Positions 44,213 through 53,056 are shown, counted from the first letter of the stretch. The stretch: DNA of 64,000 bases from Bradyrhizobium sp. C9 (GCF_002532045.1 NZ_NWTG01000010.1:62001-126000), one strand, 5' to 3'. The notes: generated by a model from the sequence alone, not told the origin. Numbers and translations are program-made.

Positions 44213-45169
44213 ATGATAAATGTCACACTCCGGCAACTGAGGTATTTCGATGCGCTGGCCCAGCACGGGCATTTCGGGCGCGCCGCGGATGCCTGCGCGG
44301 TGTCGCAGCCGGCGCTCTCGATGCAGATCCGCGAGTTGGAACGCGCGGTCGGCGGCGTGCTGATCGAACGCAATGCCCGGCAGGTCACGCTGACGACGTT
44401 CGGCGAGGACCTGCTGCATCGCGTGCGCGACATCCTGCGCTCGGTCGACGAGCTCGGCGACTTCGCCCGCGCCTCGCGCGACAAGCTCGCCGGCCGCCTG
44501 CGCGTCGGCATGATCCCGACCATTGCGCCCTATCTGCTGCCGCGGGTGATCGAGACGCTGGCGCGGCTGCATCCCGAGCTCGACATCCATGTCCGCGAGA
44601 CGCTGACGCCGAAGCTGATCAAGGAAGTCGCCGAAGGCCGGCTCGACACCGCGATCGTGGCGCTGCCGGTGCATGAACCGTCGCTGACCGAGGTCGCGCT
44701 GTTCTCCGAGAATTTCCTGCTGGTGCGGCCAGGCGAGGATGCCAAGACGCCGGTGCCGAGCGCCGAGATGCTGCGCGAGATGCGGCTGTTGCTGCTCGAG
44801 GAAGGCCATTGCTTCCGCGACCAGGCGCTGTCGTTCTGCAACATGCAATCGTCGTCGCCGCCGCGCGAGGTGCTGGATGCGAGCTCGCTGTCGACATTGG
44901 TGCAGATGGTCGGCGCCGGCATCGGCGTCACCCTGATCCCCGAGATGGCGGTGACGGTCGAGACGCGCTCGGCGCCCGTCACGGTCTCGCGCTTCAAGAA
45001 CCCGCAGCCCTCGCGCACCATCGGCATGGTCTGGCGCAAGACCAGCCCGCTCGCCGCGCAGCTGCAGCAGATCGCCGAGGTGGTCTCGCTCGCCGCCCGC
45101 GAGCTGCGTGCGCCGATGCAGGATGGGGCGAAGGACACGAAGCGCGCGGGGCGAAGGAAGGTCGCGTGA
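44213..45169 (+). CDS. oxyR: Hydrogen-peroxide sensing regulator OxyR (LysR family)
   Basis: A 318-residue LysR-type regulator. The helix-turn-helix covers about residues 18-40 (HFGRAADACAVSQPALSMQIREL). The redox pair Cys200 and Cys209 in GHCFRDQALSFCNMQ corresponds to Cys199 and Cys208 of E. coli OxyR, so it can form the activating disulfide. It faces katG and should activate it on peroxide stress. No Shine-Dalgarno precedes ATG 44213, in line with a leaderless transcript; the start is fixed by the conserved N-terminus MINVTLRQLRYFDALAQ. Confidence 0.95.
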   Translation: MINVTLRQLRYFDALAQHGHFGRAADACAVSQPALSMQIRELERAVGGVLIERNARQVTLTTFGEDLLHRVRDILRSVDELGDFARASRDKLAGRLRVGMIPTIAPYLLPRVIETLARLHPELDIHVRETLTPKLIKEVAEGRLDTAIVALPVHEPSLTEVALFSENFLLVRPGEDAKTPVPSAEMLREMRLLLLEEGHCFRDQALSFCNMQSSSPPREVLDASSLSTLVQMVGAGIGVTLIPEMAVTVETRSAPVTVSRFKNPQPSRTIGMVWRKTSPLAAQLQQIAEVVSLAARELRAPMQDGAKDTKRAGRRKVA

Positions 45170-45233
45170 TAGGTAGGGCGATGCGTTAGGTTGCAGTCCT
45201 CGTTTGGCACACACATCGCTCCACACTCACCAT

Positions 45234-45260
45234 TGTCGTCCCTGCCTCGCAGGGACGACA
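45234..45260. repeat. Palindromic hairpin TGTCGTCCCTGC
   Basis: A perfect hairpin with arms TGTCGTCCCTGC / GCAGGGACGACA and loop CTC, placed between the convergent oxyR and galU genes. Related arms occur in the repeat block at 54869-55055. Confidence 0.8.
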
Positions 45261-45331
45261 TCGAATGTGTTGCGCGGCCTGTGACGATACGTCCGCATCC
45301 TCACGGCGAATGGCGAGATGAGGCGGCGCCG

Positions 45332-46207
45332 CTACTTCTCCAGATACTTCTTCATCTCGGCGATCAGACCGTCGCGCAGCTCGGGGCGCTTGAGGCCGAA
45401 GGCGATGTTGGCGCGGAGGAAGCCGGGCTTGGAGCCGCAATCGTGGCGCTCGCCCTCGAACTCGACGCCGTAGAACTTCTGCGTCCTGGCGAGGCCAATC
45501 ATGGCATCGGTGAGCTGGATCTCACCGCCGGCGCCGCGCTCCTGCGTGGCCAGGATGCTGAAGATCTCCGGCTGCAGGATGTAGCGGCCGGTGATCGACA
45601 GGTTCGACGGCGCGGTGCCCTGCGGCGGTTTCTCGACCATGCCGTCGACCTCGAAGATGTTGCCGGTGCGTTTTCCGACGCCGCAGATGCCGTATTGATG
45701 GGTCAGCTCGTCGGGCACCGCCTCGACTGCGATCACGTTCGACTTCTCGCCGAGCTTGTTGGCGGCGTCGATCATCTGCTTCAGGCAGCCCGGCGTGTTC
45801 AGCACCAGCTCGTCCGGCAGCACCACCGCGAACGGCTCGTTGCCGACGATGTCGCGCGCGCACCACACCGCGTGGCCGAGCCCGAGCGGCGATTGCTGCC
45901 GGGTGAAGCTCATCGCGCCGGCTTCAGGCTGGTTCTGCGCCAGGATGTCCTGCTCGGTCTTCTTGCCGCGCTGCGCGAGCGTGGTGTCGAGCTCGAACAT
46001 GCGGTCGAAGTGATCCTCGATGACGCCCTTGTTGCGGCCCGTGACGAACACGAAGTGCTCGATGCCGGCCTCGCGGGCCTCATCGACCACGTACTGGATC
46101 AGCGGCTTGTCGACGATCGTCAGCATCTCCTTCGGCATCGCCTTGGTAGCGGGCAGCACACGGGTACCGAGACCGGCGACGGGAAATACGGCTTTGCGGA
46201 TCTTCAT
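45332..46207 (-). CDS. galU: UTP--glucose-1-phosphate uridylyltransferase
   Basis: A 291-residue nucleotidyltransferase. Signatures are MKIRKAVFPVAGLGTRVLPATKAMPKEML at the N-terminus, the sugar-binding VVLPDELV, and ITGRYILQPEIF. It makes UDP-glucose for cyclic glucans, exopolysaccharide and lipopolysaccharide, so it supplies the NdvA pathway. ATG 46207 fits the family start; the frame continues open for 54 codons upstream without similarity. No clear ribosome site is visible. Convergent with oxyR. Confidence 0.95.
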   Translation of the reverse strand: MKIRKAVFPVAGLGTRVLPATKAMPKEMLTIVDKPLIQYVVDEAREAGIEHFVFVTGRNKGVIEDHFDRMFELDTTLAQRGKKTEQDILAQNQPEAGAMSFTRQQSPLGLGHAVWCARDIVGNEPFAVVLPDELVLNTPGCLKQMIDAANKLGEKSNVIAVEAVPDELTHQYGICGVGKRTGNIFEVDGMVEKPPQGTAPSNLSITGRYILQPEIFSILATQERGAGGEIQLTDAMIGLARTQKFYGVEFEGERHDCGSKPGFLRANIAFGLKRPELRDGLIAEMKKYLEK

Positions 46208-46340
46208 GGGATTATCGGGGGCCTTGCAACGGGTGGGACGGCGCGAAATGCAATCGCTCCTTGGTACCCGTTTTGCAGCCGAGAACAAAGGCGGATGTGT
46301 GATGTGCACGGATCCGTCTTTTTCCACCCATGCGTATGGC

Positions 46341-47642
46341 TTACCGCGGCATCCCGACGGCCCGCACATTGGCGCGCGACCGCACCGACGTGCCGTGAGA
46401 CGCAGCAGTCGCGTTGGCAGATGTCGCGATCCAGCGGCGATATTTGCGGGTGAGCGACGCGGTGCGCAATTGCCCGAGAACCAACGCTTTCAGCGGCGAA
46501 ACGTTCGGATTGGCCGTGCGGCCCCGGCTCAATCGCCGCAGCTGGAATTTCACGACAGCCATGGCGGCAAGCGAGGCCATCGGCTTGTTCTTCCAGCGGA
46601 TCGGCGCGACTTCTGGCCGCAGATCCTCAGCCCGGCGCCACGCATTCGGCAGATCCGGCCTGATGGCAAGCGCGGTAGCGATACCCGCGATGGCGACGCC
46701 GCTGTCGAGCACCTGTTGCACGATGCCGATGCGGCGAATGCCGCCGGTGACCATCACCGGCATCCTGGCGACCCCGGCAATGTCGCGTGCGAAGTCGAGG
46801 AAATAGGCTTCGCGCGCCAGCGTGCGGCCATCGCGCGCTTCGCCCTGCATCGCCGGCGCCTCGTAGCTGCCGCCCGACAGTTCCACCAGATCCACCGGCA
46901 GTTCGTTCAACATCTCGACGACCGTCTTCGCGTCGGCTGCATCGAAGCCGCCGCGCTGGAAATCGGCCGAGTTCAATTTGACCGCAATAGAGAAGCCCGG
47001 CGACACCGCTGCGCGGACGGCCTTGACGGTCTCGATCAAGAGACGCGCCCGGTTTTGCAGCGAGCCGCCCCAGCCGTCGGTACGCCGGTTGCTCAAGGGC
47101 GACAGGAACTGGCTGATCAGATAACCGTGCGCGGCATGGATTTGCACGCCGGAGAAACCGGCCTGCTCGGCGAGTTTCGTGGCCGTGACAAAGCGCGCGA
47201 TCACCTCGTCGATGTCCTGCTCGGTCATCTCTTTGGGCATTGCAAACAGGTTCGAATGCTTGCCGAGATCAAGCGCCACCGCCGATGGCGCGAGGGTTGG
47301 CTGGCCCATGTTTTTCATCATCTGCCGGCCTGGATGACTGAGCTGCAGCCAGATTTGCGCGCCCTTTGCGCGGCCGATCCGCGCCCAGTTCCGGAACGCT
47401 TCGAGCGGGGTGCCATCCTCCAGCACGACGCCGCCCGGTCCAGTCATGGCGCGGCGATCGATCATGACATTGCCGGTGATGATGAGGCCGGCGCCGCCGT
47501 CGGCCCATGCCTGGTAGAGGCGCAGCAGTTCGGCCGACGGGAGATGCCCGGCGTCAGCCATGTTCTCCTCCATCGCCGCCTTGGCGATACGGTTGGGAAC
47601 GCTGGTCCCGTTGGGCAAAGTGAGTGAATCGAACGGCGACAT
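46341..47642 (-). CDS. NADH:flavin oxidoreductase / old yellow enzyme family
   Basis: A 433-residue FMN TIM-barrel. OYE marks are LPNGTSVPNRIAKAAMEENMAD, the LSHPGRQMM motif, and IHAAHGYLISQFLSPLSNRRTDGWGGSLQNR, with VMVTGGI for the phosphate. The Fe-S and NADH domains of the long (DCR/TMADH) forms are absent; instead a basic C-terminal extension of about 70 residues follows the barrel. It would reduce alpha,beta-unsaturated carbonyls or nitro compounds. ATG 47642. Its promoter has the 19-base spacer typical of MerR control, with a divergent MerR gene. Confidence 0.9.
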   Translation of the reverse strand: MSPFDSLTLPNGTSVPNRIAKAAMEENMADAGHLPSAELLRLYQAWADGGAGLIITGNVMIDRRAMTGPGGVVLEDGTPLEAFRNWARIGRAKGAQIWLQLSHPGRQMMKNMGQPTLAPSAVALDLGKHSNLFAMPKEMTEQDIDEVIARFVTATKLAEQAGFSGVQIHAAHGYLISQFLSPLSNRRTDGWGGSLQNRARLLIETVKAVRAAVSPGFSIAVKLNSADFQRGGFDAADAKTVVEMLNELPVDLVELSGGSYEAPAMQGEARDGRTLAREAYFLDFARDIAGVARMPVMVTGGIRRIGIVQQVLDSGVAIAGIATALAIRPDLPNAWRRAEDLRPEVAPIRWKNKPMASLAAMAVVKFQLRRLSRGRTANPNVSPLKALVLGQLRTASLTRKYRRWIATSANATAASHGTSVRSRANVRAVGMPR

Positions 47643-47682
47643 GAGCCGGCTTCCTTATCGAGTTCCGTGTTGATCTGCCCGC

Positions 47683-47713
47683 ACCCTAACCTTAAAGTAA
47701 ACTTTAAGGTCAA
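47683..47713 (-). promoter_or_regulatory. MerR-type promoter/operator of the OYE gene
   Basis: Read on the minus strand, a -35 TTGACC and a -10 TAGGGT are 19 bases apart, longer than the standard 17, as in MerR-activated promoters. Within the spacer region lies a perfect palindrome at 47689-47710 with half sites ACCTTAAAGT and ACTTTAAGGT. Written as CTTAAAG-N4-CTTTAAG, it equals the AdhR-type operator as I remember it from Bacillus. The site is 23 bases from the merR start. Confidence 0.82.
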
Positions 47714-47733
47714 GCAGCCGATGGAGCGTCGCA

Positions 47734-48153
47734 GTGAAGATCGGGGAACTGGCTCGGGAGTCCGGCCTCGCGCCGTCGCGCATCCGCTTCTATGAGCGAG
47801 AGGGCCTGATCGGATCGATCGATCGCGGCTTGAACGGCTATCGGCAGTATTCGCGCGGAACCAGGCAGGTCCTCGAGATCATCGTGATGGCCCAGCAGGC
47901 CGGATTTTCGCTCGACGAGATCCGGAACCTGCTGCCGCCGCACGGCAAGGGTGACTGGAGCCGCGACAGATTGGTGGCGGCGCTCAAGGCCAAGGTGGTC
48001 GAGGTTGCAGCCTTGCGGCATCGACTGGCTGAAACCCAGGCCGGGCTGGAGGCCGTGATCGCGCGGATCGAAGCCACGCCGCCGGGTGGTGACTGCTTCG
48101 AGAATGCCGAAGCGGTTCTGGCCGGTCTCAAGGATCAGGTGAAAGCGGATTGA
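47734..48153 (+). CDS. MerR family transcriptional regulator
   Basis: A 139-residue MerR protein. Residues 1-70 form the winged helix (KIGELARESGLAPSRIRFYEREGLI, GYRQYSRG), then a coiled coil about 80-115. A single Cys near residue 127 (GGDCFEN) is the only thiol. The Cys pair or triad of metal sensors is absent, so a metal role is unlikely; an electrophile or redox signal is plausible. GTG start at 47734 with GGAG eight bases upstream. It is divergent from the OYE gene and should control it. Confidence 0.92.
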   Translation: MKIGELARESGLAPSRIRFYEREGLIGSIDRGLNGYRQYSRGTRQVLEIIVMAQQAGFSLDEIRNLLPPHGKGDWSRDRLVAALKAKVVEVAALRHRLAETQAGLEAVIARIEATPPGGDCFENAEAVLAGLKDQVKAD

Positions 48154-48287
48154 TGCGCCGGACAATTTGTCCCGGTCAAAACCGTCGCGCGCGATTTCGC
48201 CACGCCCCAAATGCTGCGCTTTGTTAAGCTATTGGAAACCGTGACGGGGCCTTCTGAGGCGGCACGATTTTGACAGGCACACGACAT

Positions 48288-49667
48288 ATGCGCTCGACCG
48301 GAACACCAAGGACCAGGCTATGCAGCGCGAGCCTGATCGCGCTGGCCCTGCTGCTGCCGGGCGCGACCCAAGCGCAATCGGCCGGCAACGGCCTGACCAA
48401 TTTGATCGACAGCATCTTCTCCCCGAACGCTGCGACGCCGCCGCAGGCGGCGACCGGGCAGGACGGCGCAGCGCCGCCCTGGAGCGGCGAAGACGGCGCC
48501 TCCGGCCATCCTCTGATGACGGCCGCCGCGATCCGCCAGGCCGCATCCGACTTCCCGAACTGCGTCGCTGGAATGTGGCCGGATGCGGCGCGGCGCAACA
48601 TCAGCCAGCAGAACTTCGAGCGTTTCACCGCGGGCCTCACGCCCGACCTGCGCATCATGGACCTGCTGGATTCGCAGCCCGAATTCACCAAGGCGATCTG
48701 GGACTATCTCGACATTCTCGTCAGCGACACCAGGCTCGCGAAGGGCCGCGAGATCCTTGCGAAGTACAAGCCGCAGTTCGACGCGACCGAGAAGGCCTAT
48801 GGCGTCGATCGCTATATCATAGCGGCGATCTGGGGCATCGAGTCGAACTATTCGACCCAGATGGGCGATCGTAGCGTGGTGCAGTCGACCGCGACGCTCG
48901 CCTGCATCGGCCGCAGGCAGGCCTATTTCAAGGACGAGTTCCTGTCGGCGCTGGAGATTCTCAACCGCGGCGATCTCAGGCCCGAGCAGATGCGCGGCTC
49001 CTGGGCCGGCGCGTTTGGCCCGACCCAGTTCATGCCGACCGCGTTCAAGCGCTATGCCGTCGACGGCGATGGCGACGGTCGCCGCGACGTCGTCGATAAT
49101 CCCAGCGACCTGATCGCCTCGACCGCCAACAATCTGAAGAAGGACGGCTGGCAGACCGGCGCGAGTTGGGGCTACGAAGTCGTGCTGCCGCAAGGCCTGA
49201 ACTACATGCTGGCCGACCGAGCCAAGGCGATGCCGCTGTCGCAATGGGAGCAACTCGGCGTCAAGCGACCGAACGGGCAGGCGTTCCCGCGGCCGTCCGA
49301 CAAGGCCTATCTGCTGGCGCCCGCCGGTGCCGAGGGGCCGGGCTTCCTGATGCTGCAGAATTTCCGGGTGATCATGAAGTACAACCCGGCCGAGGCCTAC
49401 GCGCTCGCGATCGGTCATTTCGCCGATCGGCTGCGCGGCGGTCAGCCCTTCGTGCAGCCCTGGCCGCGCCAGGAGCGGGTGCTGTCGCGCGCCGAGCGGC
49501 TGGAACTGCAGCAGCTGCTCGCTCAGCGCGGCTTCTACAAGGGCACGCCCGACGGCCAGTTCGGCGGCCAGACCCGCGAGGCGCTGCGCGGATTCCAGGT
49601 CTCGATCGGGGCACCAGCCGACGGTTTCGCCACCGCCGAAGTGCTGGAGCGGCTGCGGGGGCGGTAG
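48288..49667 (+). CDS. Lytic murein transglycosylase, MltB type
   Basis: A 459-residue periplasmic enzyme with a signal peptide (MRSTGTPRTRLCSASLIALALL, cleavage after TQAQS). The SLT_2 domain covers about 80-370; the catalytic Glu is in WGIESNYSTQMG, with AGAFGPTQFMPTAFKRY. The last 60 residues form a peptidoglycan-binding PGBD-like unit (LQQLLAQRGFYKGTPDGQFGGQTREALRGFQ). It cleaves glycan strands with 1,6-anhydro product. TTG at 48270 would add six residues; the ATG 48288 is preferred. Monocistronic. Confidence 0.93.
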   Translation: MRSTGTPRTRLCSASLIALALLLPGATQAQSAGNGLTNLIDSIFSPNAATPPQAATGQDGAAPPWSGEDGASGHPLMTAAAIRQAASDFPNCVAGMWPDAARRNISQQNFERFTAGLTPDLRIMDLLDSQPEFTKAIWDYLDILVSDTRLAKGREILAKYKPQFDATEKAYGVDRYIIAAIWGIESNYSTQMGDRSVVQSTATLACIGRRQAYFKDEFLSALEILNRGDLRPEQMRGSWAGAFGPTQFMPTAFKRYAVDGDGDGRRDVVDNPSDLIASTANNLKKDGWQTGASWGYEVVLPQGLNYMLADRAKAMPLSQWEQLGVKRPNGQAFPRPSDKAYLLAPAGAEGPGFLMLQNFRVIMKYNPAEAYALAIGHFADRLRGGQPFVQPWPRQERVLSRAERLELQQLLAQRGFYKGTPDGQFGGQTREALRGFQVSIGAPADGFATAEVLERLRGR

Positions 49668-49844
49668 GCCGGCGGCCATATTGCCCCGTAGCCCCCTCCC
49701 CGGAAAGTAACCGTGAAATCCGATATTTGCCCGGCGCCTTGACGGCGGCCGGAGGCACCCGATTTATGGTGGAAAAGCTGCCCGCTTGCGGCCCGATTCC
49801 GCTAATATGCTCACGTACTTCCAGATCATTTGCGACCGAACTCG

Positions 49845-51566
49845 ATGGCAAAGCCAAAGTCCTTCCTGCGCATATTCACCGAAGCCGGGCCGCTGGTCGT
49901 GCTGACGGTGGCGCTTGCGCTGTTGATCGGCATTGCCGAGCCCGCCTCGGCGCAGTTCTTCGGCTTCCCCGGCTTCGGTGGCGGACCGCCGCAACCGCAG
50001 CGCCGCGCTCCGCCGCAGCATGGCGGCGGTGGCGGCTGGTTCGGGGGCGATTTCTTCGCGCCGTTCCAGCAGCAGCCGCAATCATCCCAGCCGCAGCGGC
50101 CGCGCGAGGATTTCTCGCGCGCGCCGCCACCGGCCAAGCGCGAAGCCGCGGCCGAGCGCAACGTGCTCGTGATCGGCGACGCGATGGCCGACTGGCTCGC
50201 CTACGGCCTGGAAGATGCCTATTCCGACCAGCCCGACATGGGCGTGATCCGCAGGCACAAGACGGTCTCCGGCCTGATCCGCTATCAGCCCAAGGGCGAT
50301 CCGGCGGATTGGGCTGCGGCCGCCAAGGGCATTCTCGCCACCGAGAACCCCGACGCGATCGTCGTGATGCTCGGCCTCAACGACCGCACATCGATCCGCG
50401 AACCGATCGCGGAGAAAAAGGTCGACAAGAAGGACGAGAAAAAGGACGCACGCGGCAAGCCGGACGCAAAGCCCGGCGACAAGCCCGACGCCGCCGCCAA
50501 GACTGACGGCAAGACCGACAGCAAGCCGGCCGATGCCGAGCTGCCGGCCGACGATGCCGACACCGACTCGCAGGCCGCGCCGGAAAAGACCGCGCGCTCA
50601 CCCAACGGCCTCTATGACTTCCGCGACGACCGCTGGGTCGAGCTCTACGGCAAGAAGATCGAGGAGCTGATCAACGTGCTGAAGAGCAAGGGCGTGCCGG
50701 TGCTGTGGGTCGGCCTGCCCGCGATCCGCGGCCAGAAGGGCACGTCGGACATGCTGTTCCTCGACGCACTCTATCGCGACGGCGCCGGCAAGGCCGGCAT
50801 CACCTATGTCGACGTCTGGGACGGCTTTGTCGACGAGGCCGGCCGCTTCATGCCGAAGGGTCCGGACTTCGAAGGCCAGCCGCGCAAGCTGCGCTCCGAT
50901 GACGGCGTGTTCTTCACCAAGGCCGGCGCGCGCAAGCTCGCGCATTATGTCGAGCGCGAGGTGACGCGCCTGCTCGCGGTGCGCACCGGTCCGATCGCGC
51001 TGCCGAGCGAACCGGCAACGCCCGAGACCAGCACCGAGCCCGGCAAGCCCGCACCGCGGCCGCTGGCAGGCCCCGTGCTGCCGCTGGTCGCCTCCACGGT
51101 CGGCACCGATCAATTGCTCGGCGGCCCCGGCTCGCGTCCCGCCGCGGTAGATGCGCTCGCCGCGCGCACGCTGGTGAAGGGCGAGGCGCTGGCGCCGCCG
51201 GCCGGCCGCGCCGATGATTTCGCCTGGCCGCGCCGCGAGATCGGACGCGAGCAGGCCAAGGGCGACGTGCCGGTTGCCGCGGCCACGCCGGCCGCCCCGG
51301 CGGGTGGCCCTGCCAATCCGCCACCCTCCACCACGGCGATCGCGCCCGACGGCTCGATCATCACCGCGCCGAAGCCGCCCAAGCGCGTGTTCCGTCCGGC
51401 GCAGGCCCAGCCGCAACAGCAGCCGCAGACGCAGCCCTGGCTGCGTGACATCTTCGGATTCGGCGCGCCGCAGCAGCGCCCGCTGGTGGCGCCGCCGCCA
51501 CGCCCGCCGCGGCCGCCCGGCAATATCGGACAGCGAGCCGCGGCGCCGGGGAATCCCTGGCAGTAA
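49845..51566 (+). CDS. DUF459-like SGNH-fold protein lacking catalytic Ser/His
   Basis: A 573-residue exported protein. It starts MAKPKSFLRIFTEAG with a signal sequence or anchor, then a Gly/Pro/Gln-rich linker. The SGNH fold covers about 105-380, interrupted by a Lys/Asp-rich insert (about 190-250). Block I reads G111-D112-A113 instead of GDS, block III GLND is intact (177-180), and block V reads D353-G-V-F356 instead of DxxH. Nucleophile and base are both missing. The C-terminal 190 residues are Pro/Ala-rich. Similar DUF459 proteins occur in rhizobia, and whether the whole subfamily has this change is unknown to me. Confidence 0.85.
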   Translation: MAKPKSFLRIFTEAGPLVVLTVALALLIGIAEPASAQFFGFPGFGGGPPQPQRRAPPQHGGGGGWFGGDFFAPFQQQPQSSQPQRPREDFSRAPPPAKREAAAERNVLVIGDAMADWLAYGLEDAYSDQPDMGVIRRHKTVSGLIRYQPKGDPADWAAAAKGILATENPDAIVVMLGLNDRTSIREPIAEKKVDKKDEKKDARGKPDAKPGDKPDAAAKTDGKTDSKPADAELPADDADTDSQAAPEKTARSPNGLYDFRDDRWVELYGKKIEELINVLKSKGVPVLWVGLPAIRGQKGTSDMLFLDALYRDGAGKAGITYVDVWDGFVDEAGRFMPKGPDFEGQPRKLRSDDGVFFTKAGARKLAHYVEREVTRLLAVRTGPIALPSEPATPETSTEPGKPAPRPLAGPVLPLVASTVGTDQLLGGPGSRPAAVDALAARTLVKGEALAPPAGRADDFAWPRREIGREQAKGDVPVAAATPAAPAGGPANPPPSTTAIAPDGSIITAPKPPKRVFRPAQAQPQQQPQTQPWLRDIFGFGAPQQRPLVAPPPRPPRPPGNIGQRAAAPGNPWQ

Positions 51567-51594
51567 GCGGCGCGCGTTTCGATCATGGAAAAAC

Positions 51595-51681
51595 CGTAGG
51601 GCGGGTTAGGCGAAGCCGTAACCCGCCGATGTCGTATGCGCGGAGAGACGGCGGGTTACGCTATCGCTAACCCGCCCTACG
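51595..51681. repeat. GTAGGGCGGGTTA palindrome
   Basis: An inverted repeat of about 87 bases with arms CGTAGGGCGGGTTAGCG-like and CGCTAACCCGCCCTACG, and an inner GTAACCCGCC / GGCGGGTTAC pair. It fills the gap between convergent SGNH and CsbD genes, a repeat type common in many bacteria including rhizobia. Confidence 0.85.
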
Positions 51682-51685
51682 CAGC

Positions 51686-52075
51686 TCAACCGTAATAGCG
51701 CCAGCGTGACGGCGGACGGCGCGGCTGGCGCGTCATCAACAGCGCCAGCGCGAAGCCGATGCCGCCGGCGATCAAGAGCGAACCGAGCGGATTGTCCTGC
51801 ACGGTTTGCGCCACCGCCTTCTGTCCGCTGCGAACGGTCTCGCCGCGATGTTCATAAGCATCCTTGAAAGTATCCTTGGCATAGTTGACCGCGGTGTCGG
51901 CGGCGTCGCGCGCGGCATCCTTGGCCTGGCCGTAGAGATCCTGCACTGCGCCTGCTGCCTCGCGCGCGCGGCCCGAGGCTTGCGTCTGTGCATCGCCGGT
52001 CGCATCGCCGACGGCGCTTTCGGCCTTGCCTGCAAATTCCTTTGCCGTTCCGAAAATCCGATCCTTGTCCATCAT
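51686..52075 (-). CDS. CsbD-like protein with C-terminal membrane helix
   Basis: A 129-residue protein. The N-terminal half is the CsbD fold pattern of Ala/Lys/Asp-rich amphipathic helices (GTAKEFAGKAESAVGDATGDAQTQASGRAREAAGAVQDLYGQAKD). The C-terminus has the LLIAGGIGFALALLM helix and a basic tail. CsbD-like proteins are stress-induced and of unknown action; the membrane anchor suggests an ElaB-like association. GGAG lies five bases before the first ATG. Confidence 0.85.
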   Translation of the reverse strand: MMDKDRIFGTAKEFAGKAESAVGDATGDAQTQASGRAREAAGAVQDLYGQAKDAARDAADTAVNYAKDTFKDAYEHRGETVRSGQKAVAQTVQDNPLGSLLIAGGIGFALALLMTRQPRRPPSRWRYYG

Positions 52076-52133
52076 GACCGCTCCCTGAAACTGTCAGGGA
52101 GCCAACCGCCGAGCCTCGCACAAGTTCCTGCGG

Positions 52134-52868
52134 CTAAAGGATCAACCCGCCATCGACGATGATGGTCTGGCCGACGATGTAGGACGCGAGCGGCGAGGCC
52201 AGGAACAGCGCGGCGCCGGCCATGTCGGCGGGCGTACCGAGACGCTTCAGCGGAATGCGCTCGAGCGCGCCCTCGAGCCGCTTCGGATTCGCCGTCGTCG
52301 CCTTGGTCATCTTGGTGTCGACGAGGCCCGGCGCGATGCCGTTGACGCGGATGCCGTTCTCCGCCCAGGCCTCGCCGAGCGTGCGGGTCAGGCCGACCGC
52401 GCCGGTCTTCGAGGCGTTGTAGGCCGGATTGCCCATGGTGGAATGATAGGCCGCGGTCGAGCTCACGATGATCAGCGATCCTTTGCTCGCGCTCAGCATC
52501 GCATGGAATTTCGTGGCGCAGGCCATCAGGCTCATCAAATTGACTTCCATCACCTTGCGGAAACCTTCCATCTGGAATTCCCCGCGGCGGTAAATCACCG
52601 CGCCCTGCGCCAGCACCAGCACGTCGAGCCGATCGAACGACGGCGTCAGGCTTTCGATCGCCTGCGGATCAGAGACATCCAGCTGCGCATAGGCAAGGCC
52701 ATCGAGATGCGAGCCTTCCTCAGCGGAATAGTCGCTCGCCTGCGCGCGGGTGCCGCACACGGCGACGCGCGCGCCCTTGGCGCGGAAGGCCTGCGCGATG
52801 CCGTTGCCGATGCCGCTGGAACCGCCGACCACCAGTACCTGCTTGCCGCCGAAATCGAGCTCGTTCAT
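52134..52868 (-). CDS. SDR family oxidoreductase
   Basis: A 244-residue short-chain dehydrogenase with cofactor loop VVGGSSGIGNGIAQAF, the Ser of VSSTAAYHSTMG, and catalytic Tyr and Lys in AYNASKTG. The C-terminus GQTIIVDGGLIL is typical. It begins at ATG 52868 with a GGGAGAGGAA ribosome site. Substrate unknown. The gene diverges from a second SDR at 53057, and the two may serve related steps. Confidence 0.92.
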   Translation of the reverse strand: MNELDFGGKQVLVVGGSSGIGNGIAQAFRAKGARVAVCGTRAQASDYSAEEGSHLDGLAYAQLDVSDPQAIESLTPSFDRLDVLVLAQGAVIYRRGEFQMEGFRKVMEVNLMSLMACATKFHAMLSASKGSLIIVSSTAAYHSTMGNPAYNASKTGAVGLTRTLGEAWAENGIRVNGIAPGLVDTKMTKATTANPKRLEGALERIPLKRLGTPADMAGAALFLASPLASYIVGQTIIVDGGLIL

Positions 52869-52897
52869 CGCGTTCCTCTCCCGTGTTGTTTTCTTGA

Positions 52898-52923
52898 TTG
52901 AGCATGATCCCTTTCGAAAAGCC
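52898..52923 (-). repeat. Partial family B repeat
   Basis: TTGAGCATGATCCCTTTCGAAAAGCC matches about half of the inverted family B repeat seen at 16928; the other arm is missing. It lies in the divergent promoter region of the two SDR genes. Confidence 0.6.
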
Positions 52924-53056
52924 AACGCAAATGCCGACGCAGAACTTGCGTTAACGCGCGCGCGCGTGCCGGATACGGATCGCCGGTTTGACGTCTTTGC
53001 GGATCGGTGCCAGCGTTGCCGCCTTGCACCACAAAAAAATCAACGGGAGGTCCGTC

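Noticed and set aside
46208..46340. Open frame of 54 codons upstream of galU as an N-terminal extension
   Set aside because: GalU proteins start at MKIRKAVFPVAGLG; the extension shows no similarity.
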